A stretch of 6,364 nt of DNA from Actinomycetota bacterium (lineage in GTDB: Bacteria > Actinomycetota > Thermoleophilia > Solirubrobacterales > 70-9). Shown piece after piece: positions 1 through 6,364 of this stretch; the stretch's first letter is position 1, and every line of letters begins with the position of its first letter. The stretch lies in assembly GCA_005884985.1 (NCBI GenBank), contig VAYK01000147.1, positions 1-6,364 of the forward strand, given 5' to 3'. The notes under the pieces were generated by a model. That model made no database searches, had not been told where the DNA came from, and saw nothing but the letters and a program-made list of their open reading frames with translations. The translations under genes and the position numbers were made by a program.

Positions 1-1204
1 CCGCTGCCGACGAGCGCAGCAGGCTTGCCGTCCTGGCCACCAGATCGTCGAAGTCGAGCGCCGCGCACCGGGCCTTGGCCTCGCCGTAGCGCTGCAGCAC
101 CGCGTTGCCGAGCCGAATCAGCGCTATCGCGGCATCGAGCAGGGCGAGCTTGCGCCGCTCCGCGTCGAGCGCCAGGAACGCACCCTGGGCCCGCGTCAGC
201 AGCGCATGCGCGCCTGGATGCGCGGCCACCAGCCCCTGCGTCAGCAGGTTCTTGCGCGGCTCGCCGCCAGTCGTGAGGAAGACGCCGCGCAAAGCGTCGA
301 TGCGGCCCGCCGGCCCCGCCCGCAGCACGGCCGCTATGCGCTCGGAGGCCTTGATGTCGTTGGCCGAGCCCGATGTCAGAACGCCTTGCAACCGCCGCAG
401 CTCCGCATCGGACAGCAATGCCACAAGCTGCTCGTCGAGCTCCGCCATGCGAACATCGGCGCCGAGCCCGATGGCACGGCGGTAGATCTTCTCCGCCTCG
501 ACGAAGCCGTCATCGTCCTCGTCCTCGTCGTCGAGCCGCACGGCAGCGGCGAGCCAGTCCTGCTCGCGCAATACTCCCAAGAGCAGCTGATCGAAATTGC
601 CGTCGGTGGCGTAGGCTACGGCCGTGTCGAGCGCACCGGCGAGCGGCGAGTCGGGCGCCGCGGTCGCCTCGGCCAGCATCTCGTCGGCGGCTTCGGCCAG
701 CAGCTGGTTGCGCTCGTGCTCGTCGAGGATGGCGAAGCCTGGCGGCACGCCGGCTTCGAGCGGGAAGCGCTGCAGCAGCCGCTCGCAGAAGGCGTGGATG
801 GTCTGCACCTTCAGCCCGCCGGGCGTCTCGATGGCGATGGCAAAGAGCTGCCGCGCCCGTTGCATCTCCGGTCCTGTCGGCGCCCGGTCGAGAAGCTCGG
901 CGAGCTTCGCCTTGAGCTCGGCGTCGGGCATCGTCACCCACTCGGCAAGCCGCGCGAACACGCGTTTCGACATCTCCGCCGCGGCGGCCTTGGTATAGGT
1001 CAGCGCCAGGATGCGCTCGGGCAGCGTGCCGTTGAGCAGCAGGCGCAGCACGCGCATGGTCAGCACGTGCGTCTTGCCGGTGCCGGCGTTGGCGCTGACC
1101 CACGCCGACGTCGCCGGGTCGGCGGCGGCGGCCTGACTGCGCTGCGTCTCCTCGAGACGCGCTTCGCGCGCAACTTCCAGCTTGGACTTGCCGAAGAGGC
1201 CCAT
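1..1204 (-). CDS. addA: AddA, double-strand break repair helicase-nuclease subunit (N-terminal 401 codons, truncated by window edge)
   Basis: AddA is the UvrD/Rep-type (SF1A) ATP-dependent motor of AddAB, the RecBCD counterpart that unwinds and resects double-strand DNA ends before RecA loading. Visible in order: Walker A SANAGTGKT (residues 37-45, Lys44 and Thr45 the nucleotide-binding pair); motif Ia TYTKAAAAEM (69-78); QTIHAFCERLL (134-144), the conserved motif Ic region of AddA; and ALDFDDLV near the left edge, which in this family comes shortly before the Walker B DEAQDT. The remaining helicase motifs and the C-terminal nuclease domain lie outside; full-length alphaproteobacterial AddA is usually about 1,150 residues. 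The ATG at 1204 is chosen because it lies 4 nt after the addB stop with a GAGGAGG ribosome site 9 nt upstream. The frame is open to the edge, so the break is the window limit, not a mutation. An acidic run (LDDEDEDDDG, 224-233) is unusual. Confidence 0.97.
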   Translation of the reverse strand, partial: MGLFGKSKLEVAREARLEETQRSQAAAADPATSAWVSANAGTGKTHVLTMRVLRLLLNGTLPERILALTYTKAAAAEMSKRVFARLAEWVTMPDAELKAKLAELLDRAPTGPEMQRARQLFAIAIETPGGLKVQTIHAFCERLLQRFPLEAGVPPGFAILDEHERNQLLAEAADEMLAEATAAPDSPLAGALDTAVAYATDGNFDQLLLGVLREQDWLAAAVRLDDEDEDDDGFVEAEKIYRRAIGLGADVRMAELDEQLVALLSDAELRRLQGVLTSGSANDIKASERIAAVLRAGPAGRIDALRGVFLTTGGEPRKNLLTQGLVAAHPGAHALLTRAQGAFLALDAERRKLALLDAAIALIRLGNAVLQRYGEAKARCAALDFDDLVARTASLLRSSAA

Positions 1205-1208
1205 CGCG

Positions 1209-4200
1209 CTACACCTCCTCGTCGGTCTCGGCCGACCACTCCGCCACGCGGGCGAGGTGGGCGTAGTCGTCGTAGCGATAGGTGAAACGGGCCCGCCGCA
1301 GGGCGCGGTAGGGCGTGGCCGCGTTGTCGTAGGCGGCGATCAGTTTTTCCAGGCCTTGCTGCGCCGCGCGTGCCAGCTGGGCGACGTCGCCGTTCTTCAA
1401 GGTGCATTCCTGTCCCGGAGGCTCGCCGCCCGAGCCCGAGATGTATCGCAGCTCCGCAACTTTGGCCGCGGGAAGCCCAGTGAAGCCGCCCGCCGCCGCG
1501 ATCGCCGCCTCTAGCGGCAGCTGCGGCGCCTCCCCCTGCGTGGCGCGGCTCGCCAGGTCCTTGATGTTGCCGCCGGTCTTGTAGTCGGTGATGATCAGGC
1601 CCGCCTTGCCGACATCGATGCGGTCGGCGCGCGCCGTGAGCATGAAGGGGCCGGCTGTGCCCGCGAGCACGAGCGAGCCCTCCACCTCGGCGAGAATTCT
1701 GTCTACGCCCTCGCGGCGATTGTGCTCCGTTTCGGCGAACCAGGCGGCGAAGCGGGCAAAGCGCGGCGCCCAGAAGGCGGCGACGCGCGGCGAGCCGGTC
1801 AGCTCCGCCAGCCCGGCCTCGGCGAAGCCGACGAGCTCGGCACAAACGTCGTCAGGCAATCGCTGCGGAAAGCGCGCGGCGAAGCGGCCGAGCGCATCGT
1901 GCACGATCTGGCCGCGCAGCGCCGCGTCGGGCTGGCGGCCGAGCATGGGCAGCGGCTCGAGGCCCAGAATGCGCTGGGCGAATATCGCGTAGGGGTTGGC
2001 GATCCATTTCTCGATCGTCGTCACGCTGAGCCTGCGCGGCCTGAGATCGAGCGCCGGGCGCGGCTCGGGCGCACGCACGGGCCTCACCGGGCCAGCCAGC
2101 GCATTGCGCCCCTGCGCCCAGGCGAGCCACGGCTGGTCGCATTTCGCCGTGTGGCCCAGGCCGGCGAGCAGCGCCTGCAGTCTCAGCAGCCAGCGCGACG
2201 GCACCGTCGGCACGCCGTCGATCTTGGCCGCGCGCGTGAGGTAGACTTGGGTAACGCCCAGCAGGGATGTGAAGATGTGCGCGGCATCGCCGATGCGCTC
2301 CTCCGGCGCCGGCAAGCCGAGCGCCGCCCGCATCGGCCGGTTGAGCCAGGGGCCCGGGTCGGCGGCCTGCGGCCAGGTGCCCTCGTTGAGCGAGCCGAGG
2401 ATCGCCACGTCGGGCTGCTGCAGCCGCGACTCGTAGGGCCCCCAGATGGCGATGCGCGGATGCGCGGCCCCGCGCGGGAGAATGCTCTCGTTGGCGACGA
2501 GGCTGCGGTAGAACTCGGGATAGTCGGCCGCGGCCATGTCCGGCGCGGGCACGTTTCCGTCGAGGAGGGTGGCGAAGAATTTGGCGGCCTGCTCGCCGGC
2601 TTCACCCTGCCACAGGCTACCGGCTTGCCCATCGCTCCCGGCCCTGGCCAGCGCCTGGGCCGCCTCGACATGGGCCTTGGCGATCGTGCGCAGCGCCGCC
2701 TTGGCTGAAGACTGAAACAGCGCCCCCAAGGGGCGGACGATCCGGCCCAGCTCCTTCACCAGCTTCCGCGCGGCCTGCCAATCGTCACCCTTCAGGTTGC
2801 GGACAACGCGGTGCCGGCGCTTGCCCTCACGCATGTCGGCCTGCGCCCGCTCCAGCGCTGACGCCACGCCGTCCAGCCCCTGGCCGAAGTAGGGCGTGCG
2901 GAAGGCGGCGAGCTCGAGGGCGCGCACGGCGCGGCGCAACTCTACCGTCGGCATGCCGAGCCTGCAGAGGGGGTGCTTCAGGAGGCAGACCAGCGCCACC
3001 GGCTCGAAGCGCTTGGCCGCAGCTTCGACAGTGAGATCGAGCAATGCACCGACGGCGGTCTTCGCGAACGCCTGGCCGGCCGAGTCGTCGACCCGCAAGC
3101 CCCATGCCTCTAGCCTGACGGCGACGCGTCGCGCCAGGGGGCGGTCGGGCGTGACCAGCGCCGCCGTCCGGCCCGACCTCTCGGCCACCTCGCGCAAGAT
3201 CAGCGCGATCGCCTCCGCCTCGTCCTCGGCGCTGGGCGCCTCCAGAATGGCGACGCCGGCGACAGCCTGTGCCATCTCCTGCTTGCTGGCTTTGGCCGTG
3301 AACCGATGCCAGCGCTCGGTTGTCCTGGCCGGCCGCAAAGCCTCGCTGACAAGGCCCGCGCGCTGGTGCTCAACTGTCGTCGGCGCGAGACCGGGGAGCG
3401 GCAGCACGTCCTCGCGCCGCGCCTCTAGCGCATCGAGGAGCTTCTTGAGACCGAACTGCGGATGTTCGGGATGCGCCGGTACGATCGTTTGCCAGCTCTC
3501 CTCGTCGAGGCCCTGGTCGAGCCCCGGCAACACCAGCGCGCCGTTGGGCAGGCCGGTCACGACCCGCAAGAGCTCCGTCACGGCGGGCACGCTGCTCATC
3601 ACGCCGGCGACGATCACCGGCGCGTCGGGCGGCGTCTTGCGCCACTGGCTCGCCTGCGCCAGCACCTGCTGCTTGTCGCGCTGCATCTTGGATTGACGCC
3701 CGCCGGTGACGGCTGGCCAGCGCTCGGTGACGATCCTCAGAAAATCGAGCGTCGTTTCCCAGTGAGCCGCCAACGTGTCGGGGACGAGGGCCTGCATCTT
3801 CGCATAGTCGACGTCCTCGATCTCCATCGCATCCATGAGGCCCGCGAGCTCACGCGCAAGTCGGGCCGCCTGCGCCGGCGTGCGTGCGGCCGTCGGCCTG
3901 TATTCGCCGATATCCGCCTCCGGCCCGCGACCGTCGCGCTCGGCGTCTGCCCAACGCTGAACGAGTACGGCCAGAAGGAGCTGGCGCTCGATTTCGCCGA
4001 TGGCCGGCGCCGCCTCGCCCACGCCGCCTGCAAATTCGAGCGCGCTGGTGAAGAGGGTCGGCTCCTCGCCCGAGCCGATGATGGGCCGGATTTTCGGCAG
4101 CAGCATCGCGCCACCGCCACCTGCCGCGAGGAAAGCCTCCTGCAGCGCCCGCGTCGCCCGCCGCGTCGGCAGCAGCAGGGTCACGTCGGCAAGCTGCATC

Positions 4201-4316
4201 GGCGCGGGCCGCACCCCGCCGGGGATCGGCAGATTGCCGGCCAGCAGCGCCTCGGCGAGAGCCGTCAGGAACGGCCGGCCCGGCGGCACCGTATAGATGC
4301 GCCGTACCGGCCGCAC
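1209..4316 (-). CDS. addB: AddB, double-strand break repair helicase-like/nuclease subunit
   Basis: AddB partners AddA in the AddAB end-resection complex. From a GTG at 4316 it is 1,035 residues, normal for the alphaproteobacterial form. The N-terminus (IYTVPPGRPFL, about 7-17, then TLLLPTRR near 46-53) resembles an SF1 fold, but no GxxGxGK[ST] Walker A is present, so this subunit is not expected to be an ATP motor. The conserved mid-protein block LGSLNEGTWP lies near residue 645. The C-terminus holds a RecB-type PD-(D/E)XK nuclease: His806 (IVHDALGRF), Asp898 (ARADRID), Asp911 and Lys913 (ITDYKTGG), Gln932 (QLPLEAA). The Asp-Asp-Lys spacing of 13 and 2 equals that of E. coli RecB D1067/D1080/K1082. 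The C-terminal cysteines that hold a 4Fe-4S cluster in Bacillus AddB are absent. An in-frame GTG at 4355 would add 13 residues and overlap the upstream gene by 17 nt. The GTG at 4316 is preferred for its ribosome site. Confidence 0.96.
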   Translation of the reverse strand: MRPVRRIYTVPPGRPFLTALAEALLAGNLPIPGGVRPAPMQLADVTLLLPTRRATRALQEAFLAAGGGGAMLLPKIRPIIGSGEEPTLFTSALEFAGGVGEAAPAIGEIERQLLLAVLVQRWADAERDGRGPEADIGEYRPTAARTPAQAARLARELAGLMDAMEIEDVDYAKMQALVPDTLAAHWETTLDFLRIVTERWPAVTGGRQSKMQRDKQQVLAQASQWRKTPPDAPVIVAGVMSSVPAVTELLRVVTGLPNGALVLPGLDQGLDEESWQTIVPAHPEHPQFGLKKLLDALEARREDVLPLPGLAPTTVEHQRAGLVSEALRPARTTERWHRFTAKASKQEMAQAVAGVAILEAPSAEDEAEAIALILREVAERSGRTAALVTPDRPLARRVAVRLEAWGLRVDDSAGQAFAKTAVGALLDLTVEAAAKRFEPVALVCLLKHPLCRLGMPTVELRRAVRALELAAFRTPYFGQGLDGVASALERAQADMREGKRRHRVVRNLKGDDWQAARKLVKELGRIVRPLGALFQSSAKAALRTIAKAHVEAAQALARAGSDGQAGSLWQGEAGEQAAKFFATLLDGNVPAPDMAAADYPEFYRSLVANESILPRGAAHPRIAIWGPYESRLQQPDVAILGSLNEGTWPQAADPGPWLNRPMRAALGLPAPEERIGDAAHIFTSLLGVTQVYLTRAAKIDGVPTVPSRWLLRLQALLAGLGHTAKCDQPWLAWAQGRNALAGPVRPVRAPEPRPALDLRPRRLSVTTIEKWIANPYAIFAQRILGLEPLPMLGRQPDAALRGQIVHDALGRFAARFPQRLPDDVCAELVGFAEAGLAELTGSPRVAAFWAPRFARFAAWFAETEHNRREGVDRILAEVEGSLVLAGTAGPFMLTARADRIDVGKAGLIITDYKTGGNIKDLASRATQGEAPQLPLEAAIAAAGGFTGLPAAKVAELRYISGSGGEPPGQECTLKNGDVAQLARAAQQGLEKLIAAYDNAATPYRALRRARFTYRYDDYAHLARVAEWSAETDEEV
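1214..1220 (-). promoter_or_regulatory. Shine-Dalgarno site of addA inside the end of addB
   Basis: On the minus strand GAGGAGG is followed by 9 nt (which include the addB TAG stop) and then the addA ATG at 1204. The same bases encode the final Glu-Glu-Val of AddB, so ribosomes ending addB sit on the addA start. This fixes the addA start and suggests translational coupling of the two subunits; the coupling is inferred. Confidence 0.8.
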
Positions 4317-4323
4317 GGCGGCG

Positions 4324-4330
4324 CCCTTTC
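4324..4330 (-). promoter_or_regulatory. Probable Shine-Dalgarno site deciding the addB start
   Basis: GAAAGGG on the minus strand, with 7 nt to the GTG at 4316. It falls in the short gap after the TGA (4341-4339) of the upstream nucleotidyltransferase gene. The competing GTG at 4355 has no comparable purine run at the right distance, which favours the shorter AddB. Confidence 0.55.
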
Positions 4331-4338
4331 GTTTTCTT

Positions 4339-5067
4339 TCAGCTTCGAAGAACACCGCTCAGGCACCGCTCCGATTCTGCCAGCGCATCCGGCGAGCCGA
4401 CGTGCATCCACACGCCCTCCATGCGCATCCCGTAAGCGCGCCCCGCGGCGATCGCTCTGCTCCACACCAGGTTGAGCGAGAAGGCGCCGTCCGGGCTGCC
4501 GTCGAACAGACGCGGATGCGCTACCGACACACCCGTGAACGCAAACGGCACCAGCTCCTGCTCGACCTTGCGGCGGCGGATGCGGCCGTCGCTTTCCAGG
4601 GCGAAATCGCCGCGCCCCTGGTAGCCGTGGCTCGCCGAGGCGACCGCCAGCAGCATCAGGCAATCCATGCGCGCGTCGTCCCAGGCGCCAGCGAGGCGAG
4701 CCAAGTTGGAGCCCACGCCCTCGATCCACACCGAGTCGGCGTTGTGGATCAAGAAGGGACCGGGGCCCAGCCGCGGCAACGCCTTCTTGACGCCGCCGCC
4801 GGTATCGAGGAGCGCCGCCCGCTCGTCGGAAATCTCGATGGTCGGGGCCTGCCGTTTTTGCAGATGCGCTTCGATCAGGTCGGCCTTGTAGCGCACATTG
4901 ACGATGGCGCGCGCCACGCCGGCTGCGGCCAGGCGATCGAGCGCGTGGTCGATCAGCGCCTTGCCGTGCAGCATCACCAGCGGCTTGGGCAGGCCATTGG
5001 CGGCCGGCGCCATGCGCTTGCCGAGGCCCGCGCTCAGCACCATCGCCATATTCAGTGAGACGACCAT
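4339..5067 (-). CDS. murU: MurU-like sugar-1-phosphate nucleotidyltransferase
   Basis: A 242-residue single-domain NTP_transferase (Rossmann-like GT-A fold) protein. MurU of Pseudomonas putida makes UDP-MurNAc from MurNAc-1-phosphate and UTP in cytoplasmic peptidoglycan recycling, a route that bypasses MurA. Visible motifs: nucleotide-binding loop LSAGLGKRM (11-19) with PKPL (27-30); LDTGGGVKKALP (87-98), the family's usual (E/D)TGGG-kalp element; HNADSVW (108-114), whose Asp111 is the expected metal ligand; FTGVSVAHPRLF (177-188); and VWMHVGSPDAL (219-229), equivalent to the family's W-HVGTP-A. The length is close to P. putida MurU (about 223). The ATG at 5067 is chosen for an AAGGA 8 nt upstream; an in-frame ATG at 5049 has no such site, and the longer open frame to 5265 runs inside the upstream gene in non-conserved sequence. 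Adjacency to an AmgK-like kinase supports the MurU role. A related function, such as another hexose-1-phosphate uridylyl- or guanylyltransferase, cannot be excluded. Confidence 0.88.
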   Translation of the reverse strand: MVVSLNMAMVLSAGLGKRMAPAANGLPKPLVMLHGKALIDHALDRLAAAGVARAIVNVRYKADLIEAHLQKRQAPTIEISDERAALLDTGGGVKKALPRLGPGPFLIHNADSVWIEGVGSNLARLAGAWDDARMDCLMLLAVASASHGYQGRGDFALESDGRIRRRKVEQELVPFAFTGVSVAHPRLFDGSPDGAFSLNLVWSRAIAAGRAYGMRMEGVWMHVGSPDALAESERCLSGVLRS

Positions 5068-5075
5068 CCCCGCGA

Positions 5076-5080
5076 TCCTT
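5076..5080 (-). promoter_or_regulatory. Shine-Dalgarno site of the murU-like gene
   Basis: AAGGA on the minus strand, 8 nt before the ATG at 5067, in the 22-nt gap after the TGA (5092-5090) of the upstream kinase gene. A second purine-rich GGAGG (5086-5082) lies 14 nt from the ATG, which is too far to be the better site. It supports the start at 5067 over 5049 or 5265. Confidence 0.6.
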
Positions 5081-5089
5081 GCCTCCGCC

Positions 5090-6364
5090 TCACCGCAACA
5101 GAGTTTTACCCCGCACGTCCGGCGGGAAGTGCCGGTCGTACCACGCCTGGAGTGCCGCGAGTGCCGGCGCCCGCAGGTTGCGGGCAAGATATCCCCAGGT
5201 GCGCGGAATATGCTGGAGATACTGCGGCTTGCCGTCCCGCTCGAGATCGGCATAGGCCGCCGCAAAGGCCGCCCGGTCGAAGGCCGGCTCGCGCCTTGCG
5301 ATCTCGGTACAATAGTGGGCGAAAAGCTCCGCCTCCAGCTCCTTCGGCACGGTCACGCGCGCATCTTGCAGGAGCGACACCAGGTCGAACGCGAAGTGCT
5401 CGTTGAGCGCATCCTGGAAATCGATGATGCCGACCCTGGCGATGCCCTGGCGCTCGGGCAGCCAGAACAGGTTGGGCGAGTGATAGTCGCGCAGGAACCA
5501 GCCGCCGGGGAGCGCGAGCATGCGGTCGAGAACCGGCGCCCACAGCGCGCCGAACTCGGCGCGCACGTCTTGGGGTACAGGCTCGCCCGAGAGCGCCGGC
5601 CAATACCAGTCGAGCAGCAGCTCGATCTCGATCTCGAACGCATCGCGATCGCGCCGCGGCAGCGTGTAGCCGGTGCCATCCGGGAGGGGCAGGCTTGCGG
5701 GCACCGGCACGGCGCGTAGCGCGATCAGCGCATCGACCGCGGCGCGCCACAGCTGGAGCTGCGAAGCGCCGGCGGCAATCTCGCGGCCGAACGCGCGGTC
5801 GCCCAGGTCCTCGACCAGCAGCAGCCCCTTGTCGAGATCGAAGGCCGGCATTGCCGGCGCGCTCAGGCCGGCTCCCTGCAGCACCGCACCCACGGCCATG
5901 AAGGGGCGCACCATGTCGTCGTCGGCCAGATGGGCGATGCGGCTGTAGGGCTTGTCGTCGCGGATCGGCGGCCCGTCGGGCTGGTGCGGGGCATCCATCA
6001 GCAGCACGGTCTCCCGCCCGCGCACGAGCCTCGCATAGCTGCGGGTCGAGGCGTCGCCCTGCAAATAGACGATGCGGGCGCCACGCCACTGCGGTTGGCG
6101 ATCCAGGAACGTCATCAGCTCATCGATGCGCCGCACGTGCGTGCCGGCCCCGCCGATGCCACGCATCGTTACGCGCCGGATCGCCGGATCGGCCGTCTCG
6201 GACAGCTCGATCTCGTAGCAGCTGCCCGTCGGCAGCGCGCCGACCCGCTCCGGCCACTCGATGATCGCGGCGCCGTTCTCGGCCGCCTCCTCGAGCCCGA
6301 GCTCATGGGTCTCGTCGGCGCTGGCAAGGCGATAGAAATCGTAGTGCGTGATGGTCAGCCGCGG
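5090..6364 (-). CDS. tsaE: Bifunctional TsaE / AmgK-like phosphotransferase fusion (5' end outside window)
   Basis: One uninterrupted frame of 424 residues enters from the right edge. Residues 1-66 are the C-terminal part of TsaE, the ATPase that with TsaB and TsaD makes t6A37 on ANN-decoding tRNAs: THYDFYRL (6-13), LGLEEA (22-27) and the family's I-EWPER (34-40). The TsaE Walker A lies outside the window. From about residue 84 it becomes an APH/choline-kinase-fold phosphotransferase: LQGDASTRSYARL (101-113), MDAPHQPDGPP (123-133), LLLVEDLGDR (181-190), the catalytic loop LRDYHSPNLFWL with Asp293 and Asn298, and the metal-binding IDFQDA with Asp315. These are the features of AmgK-type kinases, which phosphorylate MurNAc/GlcNAc at C1; the murU-like gene follows 22 nt downstream. 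No stop separates the halves, and the ATG at 6166 lies in the linker with no ribosome site, so a separate kinase gene is unlikely. TsaE/phosphotransferase fusions are known in Hyphomicrobiales. The kinase substrate is inferred from AmgK and context, and it should not be read as aminoglycoside resistance. Confidence 0.92.
   Translation of the reverse strand, partial: PRLTITHYDFYRLASADETHELGLEEAAENGAAIIEWPERVGALPTGSCYEIELSETADPAIRRVTMRGIGGAGTHVRRIDELMTFLDRQPQWRGARIVYLQGDASTRSYARLVRGRETVLLMDAPHQPDGPPIRDDKPYSRIAHLADDDMVRPFMAVGAVLQGAGLSAPAMPAFDLDKGLLLVEDLGDRAFGREIAAGASQLQLWRAAVDALIALRAVPVPASLPLPDGTGYTLPRRDRDAFEIEIELLLDWYWPALSGEPVPQDVRAEFGALWAPVLDRMLALPGGWFLRDYHSPNLFWLPERQGIARVGIIDFQDALNEHFAFDLVSLLQDARVTVPKELEAELFAHYCTEIARREPAFDRAAFAAAYADLERDGKPQYLQHIPRTWGYLARNLRAPALAALQAWYDRHFPPDVRGKTLLR

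Noticed and set aside
206..1285. 359-residue plus-strand open frame opposite addA
   Set aside because: It is antisense to a gene with strong motifs, has low-complexity Arg/Gly/Gln composition and no recognisable domain. Long antisense frames are expected at this GC content.
1722..2708. 328-residue plus-strand open frame opposite addB
   Set aside because: Arg/Ala/Gly-rich shadow of the addB frame; no motif and no neighbour on that strand.
3462..4475. 337-residue plus-strand open frame spanning the addB/murU junction
   Set aside because: Antisense shadow crossing two well-supported genes; His/Arg-rich composition without domain features.
4339..5265. Longer 308-residue form of the nucleotidyltransferase
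   Set aside because: The extra 66 N-terminal residues are Arg/Ser-rich, overlap the kinase coding region in another frame and precede the conserved nucleotide-binding start. ATG 5067 has a proper ribosome site.
4297..5719. Plus-strand open frames of 253 and 273 residues opposite murU and the kinase
   Set aside because: Shadow frames of the two minus-strand genes with conserved catalytic motifs; no independent coding evidence.
5106..6089. 327-residue minus-strand open frame inside the fusion gene
   Set aside because: Out-of-frame shadow, rich in Arg/Ala/Gly, while the other frame holds all kinase motifs.
5090..6166. Stand-alone phosphotransferase gene starting at the ATG at 6166
   Set aside because: The frame stays open upstream with clear TsaE sequence, and the ATG lacks a ribosome site and lies in the domain linker.
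5090..6166. Aminoglycoside resistance gene, suggested by the APH fold
   Set aside because: GDAS, DLGDR and RDYHSPN motifs, fusion to TsaE and the murU neighbour point to the AmgK-like sugar kinase group. The setting is a core operon with no mobile element.
6174..6194. Short direct repeat of CGCCGGAT
   Set aside because: Only two copies inside coding sequence, explained by codon use in a high-GC gene; too short to be a meaningful element.

Overview
The window is a compact, GC-rich piece of chromosome in which every supported gene lies on the minus strand, so transcription runs from the right edge to the left. The gene order and protein families fit an alphaproteobacterium, most likely Hyphomicrobiales (Rhizobiales)-like. 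The pointers are AddAB rather than RecBCD, an AddB without a Walker A motif, and a TsaE domain fused to a sugar-kinase-like phosphotransferase next to a MurU-like nucleotidyltransferase. This placement rests on recalled family knowledge; no search was run.

In transcription order: (1) 6364-5090, a TsaE/phosphotransferase fusion whose 5' end lies outside the window. Its first ~66 visible residues are the C-terminal part of TsaE (t6A37 tRNA modification ATPase), and the rest is an AmgK-like kinase domain. (2) 5067-4339, a 242-residue MurU-like nucleotidyltransferase. (3) 4316-1209, addB, helicase-like/nuclease subunit of the AddAB double-strand-break repair enzyme. (4) 1204-1, the first 401 codons of addA, the motor and nuclease subunit, which runs off the left edge.

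The gaps between genes are 22, 22 and 4 nt. Each of the three downstream genes has a recognisable Shine-Dalgarno sequence, and that of addA lies inside the last codons of addB. No promoter, terminator, tRNA, rRNA, repeat array, mobile element or CRISPR was seen, and no stretch over 300 nt lacks a gene. The layout suggests one operon. The AmgK-like and MurU-like proteins plausibly act in succession: phosphorylation of free MurNAc/GlcNAc at C1, then UDP transfer, which would return cell-wall amino sugars to UDP-MurNAc without de novo synthesis. AddB and AddA form one heterodimer that resects DNA ends.

Nothing here looks like a wholly new system. The most interesting point is the reading-frame continuity between TsaE and the kinase, which is easily missed if the internal ATG at 6166 is taken as the gene start. 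The other is the joining of tRNA modification, peptidoglycan recycling and recombination genes in one transcript.
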